This document shows, in pieces, positions 7,279 to 13,677 of a DNA stretch of 19,082 nt (position 1 is the first letter of the stretch; each line of letters begins with the position of its first letter). Where the stretch lies: NCBI GenBank assembly GCA_017608545.1, contig JAFCFQ010000003.1:3619-22700 (forward strand). Reading direction: 5' to 3'. The translations under genes and the position numbers were made by a program. Origin of the DNA: Candidatus Aenigmatarchaeota archaeon. Its GTDB lineage: Archaea; Aenigmatarchaeota; Aenigmatarchaeia; Aenigmatarchaeales; Aenigmatarchaeaceae. The notes beneath the pieces are model-generated. The model did no database searches. It saw only the letters and a list, made by a program, of their open reading frames with translations, and had not been told where the DNA came from.

Positions 7279-8103
7279 ATGGTTTTAGAATCAATTTTTC
7301 CAGTTAAAAAAGTTATAAAACATCCAATAGACATGTTTGTTTTATCTACTATAATCTCTTTTATATCAATCTTTGTAGCAAATATGATATTTCCAGGAAA
7401 ATCAACTGGAAAAATAATAACTTTATTCATCACAGTGGGTTTAGCGCCTATAATCTACGGAGTCTTTAGGGAGGAGGAAGAAGTTGAAAGGGAAGAAGCT
7501 GAACATAAAATACACAAAGACTTTTTCGATAGACATGATGAAGCAATGAAAATATTTACTTTGTTATTTTTAGGGGTTTTTACAGCTATATTTTTAACGG
7601 TTTTATTTTCTCCATTTTTATTAGAGGAAGATTTTGTTGAAAAGACTTTTGAAGACCAAATACTAGAAATAGAGAGAATTACTTCTATATCTTCAGGAAA
7701 AGCTATAGGAAAGGCTTTGTCTCCTGAAATTATGGATATAATACTATGGAATAACTTAAGAGTTATGAGTTTGTCATTCATTTTATCATTTTTGATTGGA
7801 GTTGGAGCTGTTGTTATTTTGGCTTGGAATGCCTCTATTTTAGCCATATATTTAGCCTCTTTTATTAGGAAAGGTTTGATAGAAGAGTTCATGGTTAGAA
7901 CAATAAGTATAATTCCTCACGCCCCAATCGAAATATTTGGTTATTTCTTAGCAGGTATAGCTGGTGGTGTTTTGTCTGTAGGATTGATAAGAGAAAAATT
8001 TTTAAGTAAAGAATTTTTACTAGTTTTTAGAGACTCTTTAATCCTGCTAGGTTTAGGTATTATTTCTATATTTTTAGGAGCATTCGTAGAAGTATTTCTT
8101 TAA
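7279..8103 (+). CDS. Stage II sporulation protein M (SpoIIM)-family membrane protein
   Basis: A 274-residue integral membrane protein with about six predicted helices (roughly 20-38, 45-62, 93-113, 162-190, 215-237 and 250-274). A charged segment after the second helix (residues 66-90, rich in Glu, Lys and His) is probably cytoplasmic. The second half carries the DUF95/SpoIIM core: NNLRVM, then the helix break WNASILAIYLASF, and IPHAPIEIFGYFLAGIAGG, where Pro-His-x-x-x-Glu is the family hallmark. Non-spore-forming archaea commonly carry these; in bacteria SpoIIM acts in the DMP peptidoglycan complex, which cannot be its job here. Molecular function is unknown. It stands alone with its own promoter. 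Confidence 0.85.
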   Translation: MVLESIFPVKKVIKHPIDMFVLSTIISFISIFVANMIFPGKSTGKIITLFITVGLAPIIYGVFREEEEVEREEAEHKIHKDFFDRHDEAMKIFTLLFLGVFTAIFLTVLFSPFLLEEDFVEKTFEDQILEIERITSISSGKAIGKALSPEIMDIILWNNLRVMSLSFILSFLIGVGAVVILAWNASILAIYLASFIRKGLIEEFMVRTISIIPHAPIEIFGYFLAGIAGGVLSVGLIREKFLSKEFLLVFRDSLILLGLGIISIFLGAFVEVFL

Positions 8104-8128
8104 AATCAATTAAAATATATTATTTTTG

Positions 8129-8202
8129 GGGCCTGTAGTTTAACTTGGTTAGAATTCCAGCTTCGGGAGTTGGCGATCCAGGTTCAAATCCTGGCAGGCC
8201 CA
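8129..8202 (+). tRNA. tRNA-Pro, anticodon CGG
   Basis: A complete cloverleaf. Acceptor stem GGGCCTG (8129-8135) pairs with CAGGCCC (8195-8201) over 7 bp; discriminator A8202. The D arm is GUUU/GAAU with GG in the loop. The anticodon stem CCAGC/GUUGG closes the 7-nt loop UUCGGGA with anticodon CGG, so it reads CCG proline codons. The T arm is CCAGG-UUCAAAU-CCUGG. No CCA is encoded and the anticodon loop has no intron. The variable region is short (4 nt). The GGGCC acceptor start is usual for archaeal tRNA-Pro. Confidence 0.95.
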
Positions 8203-8206
8203 TATA

Positions 8207-8231
8207 AATTATTTTTATGTTAAAAATAATT
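8207..8231 (+). terminator. AT-only perfect hairpin just after tRNA-Pro
   Basis: Positions 8207-8217 and 8221-8231 are perfect 11-bp inverted arms separated by TGT. It begins 5 nt after the tRNA end and contains a run of five Ts in the first arm, the kind of T run that stops archaeal RNA polymerase. No G-C pairs occur in the stem, so it may be fortuitous in AT-rich DNA. Role as terminator or 3'-processing signal is inference. Confidence 0.4.
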
Positions 8232-8269
8232 CTGTAAACTTTAAATATTTCAGACGAAAATAAGGATAC

Positions 8270-8971
8270 ATGAAAGTTGAACTTCTTGGTTATACACCAA
8301 ACCCTGAAGAGTTATGTGCTTTATCAGCTGCTACTTCTTTTAGAGAAAAAGGAGCATCCTTAAGAAAGGATAAAATGACTCCAGAAAAAGCTAAAGAAAT
8401 CTTAAGAAAAGTAATTTCTTATGGCCATCATTCTGTTATCGAGCACGCATCATTTACGTTTTCTTTAGAAGGTGTTTCTAGAGCTTTAACTCATCAATTA
8501 GTAAGACATAGAATAGCATCTTATACTCAACAAAGTCAGAGATATGTAAAAATAACAACTGATAACGATGAATGGTATGTAATTCCGCCAACTTATGATG
8601 ATAAAGAAAAAAGAGAAAAATTTAAAAAAAGAATGAAAATAATCGCCAGTTGGTATCAAGAAGCATTAAAAGAAGGGTTTCCTAGTGAAGATGCTAGATT
8701 TTATTTACCAAATGCAACTAAAACTAATATTGTTGTAACAATGAATGCAAGAGAATTATTACATTTTTTCAAGTTAAGATGCTGCAAAAGAGCTCAATGG
8801 GAAATAAGAAAAGTTGCTATAGAAATGCTTAAACAAGTTAAAAAAATTGCTCCTGTAATATTTGAAAAAGCAGGACCATCTTGTGTAGCTTTAGGATATT
8901 GTCCTGAAGGTGAGTTAAAACCTAAAGAATGTAACATAACTAAAATTAAAGAGAAATTTTTATCAATGTGA
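8270..8971 (+). CDS. thyX: Flavin-dependent thymidylate synthase ThyX
   Basis: A 233-residue FAD enzyme that methylates dUMP to dTMP using methylene-tetrahydrofolate and NADPH. The ThyX signature RHRx7S is present as R79-H80-R81 ... S89, in LVRHRIASYTQQSQRY. HHSVIEHASFTF (53-64) is the other conserved FAD/dUMP-site block, and RFYLPNATKTNIVVTMNAREL with LRCC..AQWEIR completes the C-terminal active site. Length is typical. A TATA-like TTTAAATATT lies about 26 nt before the ATG, so the mRNA may be leaderless. It is followed immediately by a small membrane-protein gene and SHMT, which makes the methylene-folate ThyX consumes. Confidence 0.97.
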   Translation: MKVELLGYTPNPEELCALSAATSFREKGASLRKDKMTPEKAKEILRKVISYGHHSVIEHASFTFSLEGVSRALTHQLVRHRIASYTQQSQRYVKITTDNDEWYVIPPTYDDKEKREKFKKRMKIIASWYQEALKEGFPSEDARFYLPNATKTNIVVTMNARELLHFFKLRCCKRAQWEIRKVAIEMLKQVKKIAPVIFEKAGPSCVALGYCPEGELKPKECNITKIKEKFLSM

Positions 8972-8975
8972 TTTA

Positions 8976-9131
8976 ATGGGAATAAAAGGTTTAATAAGAG
9001 ATATTATTATGGCTTATGTCGGAATTCAATTACTTATAGGAGGTTCAGATAATTTTACATTAGGAATAATACTAATAATTACAGTCATAATTTTTACAAT
9101 AATAGGTTTTTTAACAATAAGAAGTGTTTGA
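8976..9131 (+). CDS. 51-residue membrane protein between thyX and glyA
   Basis: Reading from ATG 8976 gives MGIKGLIRDIIMAYVGIQLL, a GGSDNFT turn, then a second hydrophobic helix (about residues 29-46, IILIITVIIFTIIGF) and TIRSV before TGA at 9129-9131. The gene begins 4 nt after the ThyX stop and ends directly against the SHMT ATG with no spare base, which strongly suggests a real cistron. GTGAT, a ribosome-binding match, lies 3 nt before its ATG and spans the ThyX stop. Two membrane helices are predicted. I do not recognise a family and claim no function beyond co-expression with the thymidylate/one-carbon genes. Confidence 0.68.
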   Translation: MGIKGLIRDIIMAYVGIQLLIGGSDNFTLGIILIITVIIFTIIGFLTIRSV

Positions 9132-10379
9132 ATGATTAATAAAGTAATTGAAATTGTTGAAAATCATAACAAATGGAGAAGAAGAGAATGTTTAAATTTA
9201 ATTGCCTCTGAAAGTGTTATGTCACCGTTAGCAGAAAAATTATTTATTTCTGATTTCGAAGGAAGGTATAATGAACATACAGTAAAAGATTGTCATTATA
9301 AAGGGACTAGACATTCTTATGAAATAGAGGAATTTTGTAATGAAATTTTTAGAAAGAAGTTTAGCACAAAGTTTGTTGATGTGAGGCCTCTTTCTGGAGG
9401 TATAGCAAACCTAACTATTTATGCAGCATTTACAAAGCCAGGAGATATTTTAGTTAGTCTAGGAATACCAAATGGGGCTCATGTAAGTCATACAAAATGG
9501 GGATTAGCTGGAGTAAGAGGATTAAAAAATGTCGACATGATTTTTGATAAAGAAAAAATGAATATTGATGTTGAAAAAACAGTTGAAATAATAAAAAAAG
9601 TTAATCCAAAAATAGTTATGTTTGGTGCTTCATTGTTTTTATTTCCTCATCCAATAAAAGAAATAAAAGAATCTATAGATGAAAATATAAAAATTGTTTA
9701 TGATTCTGCTCATGTTTTTGGTCTTGTCTATAATAAAAAATTTCAAAAACCTTTTGAAGAAGGTGTAGATATAATTACATCTTCAACTCATAAAACATTT
9801 CAAGGACCTCAAGGCGGAATTATAATCGGAAATGATAATCTAGATGAAAAAGATTGGAGAAAAATAGAAAATATGCTATTTCCTGGAATCGTGTCAAACA
9901 CTCATATTCATAGATTTCCTTCTTTGGCTGTTACTGCTTTGGAAATGAATGAGTTTGGAGAAGAGTATTCAACCCAAATAATTAGAAATGCAAAAACTTT
10001 AGCTAAAGCATTAAATAACCAAGGTTTTGATGTTTTATGTCCTGAACTAGGTTTTACAGAATCTCATCAGGTAATAGTAAATGTTAAAGAATTTGGTGGA
10101 GGAAAAGTTGTTGCAGATATTCTTGAAAAATGTAATATAATTTGTAATAAAATGGCATTACCTTGGGATTCTCCTAACGATTCGACAAAAAATCCTTCTG
10201 GAATAAGATTAGGAGTTCAAGAACTAACAAGATTTGGAATGAAAGAGAGAGAAATGAAACTGATATCATCATTCTTTAGAGATGCGTTAATTGATAACGT
10301 AGATACTGAAAAAATAAAAAAAGAAGTGATTGACTTTAGAAAACAATTTCAGCAAATAAAATATTGTTTTAAACTTTAA
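9132..10379 (+). CDS. glyA: Serine hydroxymethyltransferase
   Basis: A 415-residue PLP enzyme of fold type I, converting serine and a tetrahydropterin to glycine and the methylene form. The PLP lysine is K221 in SSTHKTFQGPQGG; D191 in DSAH contacts the pyridine nitrogen; LIASESVMSP (23-32) and GTRHSYEIE (58-66) are N-terminal family motifs. The spacing and the 'GALFLFPHP'-like segment (here GASLFLFPHPI) match archaeal SHMTs rather than bacterial ones. It abuts the preceding small gene and forms the thyX operon, supplying one-carbon units to ThyX. Its 3' end overlaps the convergent Nudix-like gene by 11 nt. Confidence 0.96.
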   Translation: MINKVIEIVENHNKWRRRECLNLIASESVMSPLAEKLFISDFEGRYNEHTVKDCHYKGTRHSYEIEEFCNEIFRKKFSTKFVDVRPLSGGIANLTIYAAFTKPGDILVSLGIPNGAHVSHTKWGLAGVRGLKNVDMIFDKEKMNIDVEKTVEIIKKVNPKIVMFGASLFLFPHPIKEIKESIDENIKIVYDSAHVFGLVYNKKFQKPFEEGVDIITSSTHKTFQGPQGGIIIGNDNLDEKDWRKIENMLFPGIVSNTHIHRFPSLAVTALEMNEFGEEYSTQIIRNAKTLAKALNNQGFDVLCPELGFTESHQVIVNVKEFGGGKVVADILEKCNIICNKMALPWDSPNDSTKNPSGIRLGVQELTRFGMKEREMKLISSFFRDALIDNVDTEKIKKEVIDFRKQFQQIKYCFKL

Positions 10380-10986
10380 TTTTTTGAATATCATACCTTA
10401 ACCTAGATAAAGTATCTAAATAATAATTAGGAAAATAAGCAGCATTTTTTGTAGCTCTCCTTTCTATTTCTTGAATAATAAAATCAATAAATTGTTTACT
10501 TACAAATTTGCCTTCTTTTATCATTTCAATAATTTCAGGCATTGTTCTCCAATCAATTTTCTCAACCTCTTTAGGATCTGGATGAAACCTTTTTTTAAAA
10601 TCTTTTCTTGAAAACCAAGGGCTATTGGTATGAAGATGGCCCAAGTATACATAAACTATAAAACCAGTTTCATGATCTTTGTAGTTTCCTATATACTCTA
10701 TATGGGGCATAGGCATACCAGAATCTGGTTTAAGTTCTTCCTCGAAACCTCTCAACAATACATCTCCCATAATATGCTGTAAGGGTTCTTTGTAAATTGG
10801 TCCATCTTTTTTTATTTCATAAGTTTCAGAGAGTGGCGTCCATTTAGCTCCACCCCACTTTTCACTCTCACTTTTAGATCTCTTAATTATTAACATTCTA
10901 CTTTCATGTATGTCTGGGATGCCACCATAAAAACCTCTGTAAAAATTTCTATCAAAAACAGCTCCACCAGCAGCAAACTTCACCAT
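10369..10986 (-). CDS. Nudix-like protein with a degenerate Nudix box
   Basis: A 205-residue protein. The start FAAGGAVFDR and LIIKRSKSESEKWGGAKWTPLSE (in part, 32-54) follow the usual Nudix beta-strand pattern, and GDVLLRGFEEEL (74-85) sits where the REUxEExG helix of the Nudix box should be. The arginine and two glutamates are kept, but the loop before the helix (about residues 55-73) is longer than usual and the closing glycine is replaced. Nudix enzymes hydrolyse nucleoside diphosphate-linked substrates; the substrate here cannot be predicted. The C-terminal 70 residues are helical and positively charged. A TATA-like stretch (about 11010-11024) lies upstream. Confidence 0.62.
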   Translation of the reverse strand: MVKFAAGGAVFDRNFYRGFYGGIPDIHESRMLIIKRSKSESEKWGGAKWTPLSETYEIKKDGPIYKEPLQHIMGDVLLRGFEEELKPDSGMPMPHIEYIGNYKDHETGFIVYVYLGHLHTNSPWFSRKDFKKRFHPDPKEVEKIDWRTMPEIIEMIKEGKFVSKQFIDFIIQEIERRATKNAAYFPNYYLDTLSRLRYDIQKIKV

Positions 10987-11120
10987 AATATCATTTATTA
11001 TTAAGCAGTAATTAATTTAAATTTATCGAAAGTTATAAAATATTCTACGCTTAAATTAAATATAAACTCATCTGTAATTTTGGAAAAAATGAGCATATAA
11101 TTTGTCAATTTGTGATATGA

Positions 11121-11810
11121 ATGGGATTATTGATGAAAGGAAAATTGATAATTTTCGAAGGTACTGATTCTGTTGGTAAAAAAACTCAAGCTCTTCTTCT
11201 TGCTGAAAAATTAAGAAAAGAAGGAAAAAAAGTTGAAATAATTAGCTTTCCGACCTATCAAAAAACACCTTTGGGTATCTTTGTTGCCAAATATCTAAAA
11301 GGAGATTTTGGTCCTAAAGAATTAATAACACCTGAAATAGGCTCTTTGTTTTACTCTTTAGATAGATATCAATTTCAAAAAGAGCTTAAGGAGAAACTAA
11401 AAGCTGGAATGTATATTATTGCTGATAGATACACAGCCTCTAACATATTCCAAGCTGCTAAGCTCGAAGGTAATGAAAGATTTGAAATATGGGAATGGAT
11501 AAAGGCTATTGATAGTAGAATACCACAACCAGATGCAACAATAGTGTTAAACGTTCCAACTGATATTTCGAAAAAACTTTTTTCAAAAAGAGAAAAGAAA
11601 AATAAACTATTAGAAGGGAAAAAAGACATTCATGAAGAAGATTTAGAGTATCAAGAAAAAGTTAGAAAAACATATTTAGAAATAGCTGAAAAGGAGGGAT
11701 GGTTAATAATAAATTGCTATAAAGAAGAAGATGGAAAACCAAAACTTATTTCGCCTGAAGAAATTCATAATGAAATTTATAGAAAATTAAAAGAATTAAA
11801 TGTTATCTAA
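11121..11810 (+). CDS. tmk: Thymidylate kinase
   Basis: A 229-residue (or 225 if codon 5 is used) dTMP kinase that forms dTDP on the way to dTTP. Residues 10-23 contain the P-loop in FEGTDSVGKKTQ; DRY near residue 74 and ADRYTASNIFQAAK (about 95-109) are the DRx and LID-preceding motifs; PDATIVLNVP (about 134-143) is the strand before the lid. Walker A reads GxxxxGKKT instead of GKTT or GKST. GTGAT and a TATA-like CATATAATT about 24 nt upstream fit the first ATG (11121), but ATG 11133 starts nearer to where homologues begin. It abuts the convergent winged-helix gene end to end. Confidence 0.94.
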   Translation: MGLLMKGKLIIFEGTDSVGKKTQALLLAEKLRKEGKKVEIISFPTYQKTPLGIFVAKYLKGDFGPKELITPEIGSLFYSLDRYQFQKELKEKLKAGMYIIADRYTASNIFQAAKLEGNERFEIWEWIKAIDSRIPQPDATIVLNVPTDISKKLFSKREKKNKLLEGKKDIHEEDLEYQEKVRKTYLEIAEKEGWLIINCYKEEDGKPKLISPEEIHNEIYRKLKELNVI

Positions 11811-12287
11811 TTATGGTGTTGTATTAGTTGTATTTGTAATATTTCTTAAATTACCTTCTGAAATTGTAGGTACTATTTTTTCAGGAACTTCAATTTCTTC
11901 AGGTATTTGAGTTTTCTCCGTGAATGGAGTTGTGAGCGTGCTTGGTCTTTCATAACCACTTATATAATTTACATAATACAAACAACCAGCAAAAAGAACT
12001 ATGAAACACAAACTTAAAACAATTATAAATTGAGTAGGAACTTTTGGTTTTACTAGACTTAAACCTTTTTTGGTTAAGGAATAATATATCCATTTATGAC
12101 CAGTTTCTTCCTTTTTAATCAAATCAGCTTCTTCCAATTTATTCAAATGTTCAATAATGGTTGAAGGTGCTAAATTTAACTCTTTAGATAGCTCCGAAGG
12201 AGTTTTTCTCCTTTTTCCTAAACTTTTCAAAATATCCAATCTAGTATCTGCTGCTAAAGCCTTAAGTGTTTTTCTATCTATTTCCAT
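11811..12287 (-). CDS. Membrane-anchored ArsR-type winged-helix protein
   Basis: A 158-residue two-part protein. Residues 1-80 are a winged helix of ArsR type: LAADTRLDILKSL, then the recognition region PSELSKELNLAPSTIIEHL, and a wing containing HKWIYYSLTKKG. A single membrane helix follows (about 86-106, FIIVLSLCFIVLFAGCLYY), then an external tail of about 50 residues rich in Thr, Pro and Glu, ending in repeated NTT (possible N-glycosylation sites, NxT). DNA binding would take place at the inner face of the membrane. Ligand and target are unknown. It has its own TATA box and lies beside ScpB. Confidence 0.85.
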   Translation of the reverse strand: MEIDRKTLKALAADTRLDILKSLGKRRKTPSELSKELNLAPSTIIEHLNKLEEADLIKKEETGHKWIYYSLTKKGLSLVKPKVPTQFIIVLSLCFIVLFAGCLYYVNYISGYERPSTLTTPFTEKTQIPEEIEVPEKIVPTISEGNLRNITNTTNTTP

Positions 12288-12309
12288 ATCTTAGAATAGA
12301 ATTTTAATA

Positions 12310-12318
12310 CTTTATAAG
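12310..12318 (-). promoter_or_regulatory. TATA box of the winged-helix gene
   Basis: Minus-strand CTTATAAAG centred 27 nt upstream of the ATG at 12287, consistent with a leaderless start. It lies in the 40-nt gap after ScpB, so the winged-helix gene can be expressed apart from scpAB. Confidence 0.5.
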
Positions 12319-12327
12319 TTTTCATTA

Positions 12328-12858
12328 TTATTCGGTTTCTGCCGAATCTTCTTTACTAAAATCTTCAAAAAACTTCTTTATATCTTCTGGTTTTTCTAAA
12401 CCAAAATAGTTTGCAAATTCTTTTGTTACAAATAAAGCTTTTGTTCTGGAATGTTTCATAGTTTTTATTAATCCTCTTTCTTCTAGTCTTTTCACATACT
12501 CATAAGTTCTGTTACCAATAACTTTAACAATTTCTGCTTGCGTAATTGGTTGTTTATATGCAACCAAAGCTAAAACCCTTAACAATCCTCTCCCTAAATC
12601 TCTATAAGGAGTTAATGTCCTAACTAAAGGAGCTAATTCTGGTTTAACTCTTATTTGATAACCGCTAGAAGTTTCTAAAATATGAATGCCATGCTCAGGT
12701 TTTTCAAACTCTTTTTTGAAATCTTCTATCACTTCTTTTATTTTTTCAGAATCTGTTTTTAACATTTTTGATAGTTTTTCAATTGATACAGGCTTATTTG
12801 CCATGAATAAAGCAGCTTCTATTGCTGATTTTAACTTTTCACCTTTCATTTCAATCAA
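12328..12858 (-). CDS. scpB: Segregation and condensation protein ScpB
   Basis: A 176-residue protein with two winged-helix domains: IEAALFMANKPVSIEKLSKML at 13-33 opens the first, and LRVLALVAYKQPITQAEIVKVIG (about 93-115) with the wing-forming RTYEYVKRLEERGLI opens the second. This is the standard ScpB pattern. ScpB dimers bind ScpA and bridge the SMC heads in the condensin-like loop extruder. The acidic C-terminal tail is family-typical. The start is either codon 1 or the second ATG at codon 4. It follows ScpA by 47 nt, with SMC 2.6 kb further upstream on the same strand. Confidence 0.94.
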   Translation of the reverse strand: MIEMKGEKLKSAIEAALFMANKPVSIEKLSKMLKTDSEKIKEVIEDFKKEFEKPEHGIHILETSSGYQIRVKPELAPLVRTLTPYRDLGRGLLRVLALVAYKQPITQAEIVKVIGNRTYEYVKRLEERGLIKTMKHSRTKALFVTKEFANYFGLEKPEDIKKFFEDFSKEDSAETE

Positions 12859-12905
12859 TATTATATTTTTAATAATTAATTATAGCATTAAATTAAAAGA
12901 TAAAA

Positions 12906-13589
12906 TTATTCTCTCAACTTGACTAGTATTTCTTTAAACAGTTTTTCTTGATGCAGATGAATTTTTCCATCTTGAGACAAATGTAATAAAGGTATTAAAG
13001 CCTCTACAATTTCTTTTCGTCCCCATCTTTTTACAAGTCTGGAAAATTCTATATTATCTACTTCTGCTAAGGCTTCATTAATTTGGGACAGCAATTTGTT
13101 TATCCTTTCTGTTATATCTTCTTCTGGAACAGGAACTGCAATTTCAACAGCTCTTTTAACTCTTCTCCTCCTCTCAATTCTTCTTTCTTGAACTTGATAT
13201 GCCTTTCTTAAAGCATTTATTAACTCATTCAATGTAACATTTCTTAACGGTATTCTTTTAAGAGGTGGTTGTAAAGGCGGAACTGAAGCAAGAATTCTTA
13301 GCATTTCATCAGGCTCTTTTTCAGATTCTGGAATGAAAATTTTTTTCTTTTTTTCTATTAAGACATCAGATTTCATTCTCAAAAGAATTGCAGCTATTAA
13401 AATGAACCTTGCCGGTATTCTCAGATCTAATTTCTCTATTTTTTTGAGATATATTAAAAATGTGTTTGCAAGTTTAATGATATCTATCGACCAAGGATCC
13501 ATTTTTTCTTCAGCAACTATTTTTATGATTACATCTTCCCAACTTGGTTCTGAAACCATTAAATCAATTAGTTGTTGATCTGTTAACAT
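12906..13589 (-). CDS. scpA: Segregation and condensation protein ScpA (kleisin)
   Basis: A 227-residue kleisin that links the two SMC heads. The N-terminal helix region reads DVIIKIVAEEKMDPWSIDIIKLANTFL (quoted in parts; the MDPWSIDI piece is the ScpA hallmark near residues 30-37), followed by the helical hairpin LRIPARFILIAAILLRMKSDVL. A loop of basic residues (about 110-150) links to the C-terminal winged helix, ending at RWGRKEIVEALIPLLHLSQDGKIHLHQEK..F. Length is typical. It is transcribed away from the divergent GTPase gene at 13678; a shared palindromic TATA region lies near 13621-13630. Confidence 0.93.
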   Translation of the reverse strand: MLTDQQLIDLMVSEPSWEDVIIKIVAEEKMDPWSIDIIKLANTFLIYLKKIEKLDLRIPARFILIAAILLRMKSDVLIEKKKKIFIPESEKEPDEMLRILASVPPLQPPLKRIPLRNVTLNELINALRKAYQVQERRIERRRRVKRAVEIAVPVPEEDITERINKLLSQINEALAEVDNIEFSRLVKRWGRKEIVEALIPLLHLSQDGKIHLHQEKLFKEILVKLRE

Positions 13590-13620
13590 TTTGCTCTAGT
13601 AAAGCTTTAATATCATTATC

Positions 13621-13630
13621 TTATAAATTT
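13621..13630 (+). promoter_or_regulatory. TATA box of the split GTPase gene
   Basis: TTATAAATTT lies 48-57 nt before the GTG at 13678, predicting a leader of about 25 nt, long enough to include the GGTGAG ribosome-binding site. The core is near-palindromic and may also serve ScpA on the other strand. Confidence 0.45.
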
Positions 13631-13666
13631 ATCTAGAGAGTTATGAAAAAAAGTTATCTATTATGT

Positions 13667-13672
13667 GGTGAG
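13667..13672 (+). promoter_or_regulatory. Ribosome binding site GGTGAG that fixes the GTG start at 13678
   Basis: GGTGAG is complementary to the archaeal 16S rRNA 3' end and ends 5 nt before GTG 13678. The alternative GTG at 13665 begins two bases earlier and would overlap the site, so it cannot use it. This supports the spliced gene model. Confidence 0.75.
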
Positions 13673-13677
13673 AAAAT

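Noticed and set aside
8129..8202. Possible intron in tRNA-Pro
   Set aside because: The anticodon loop is exactly 7 nt and all arms close without an insertion.
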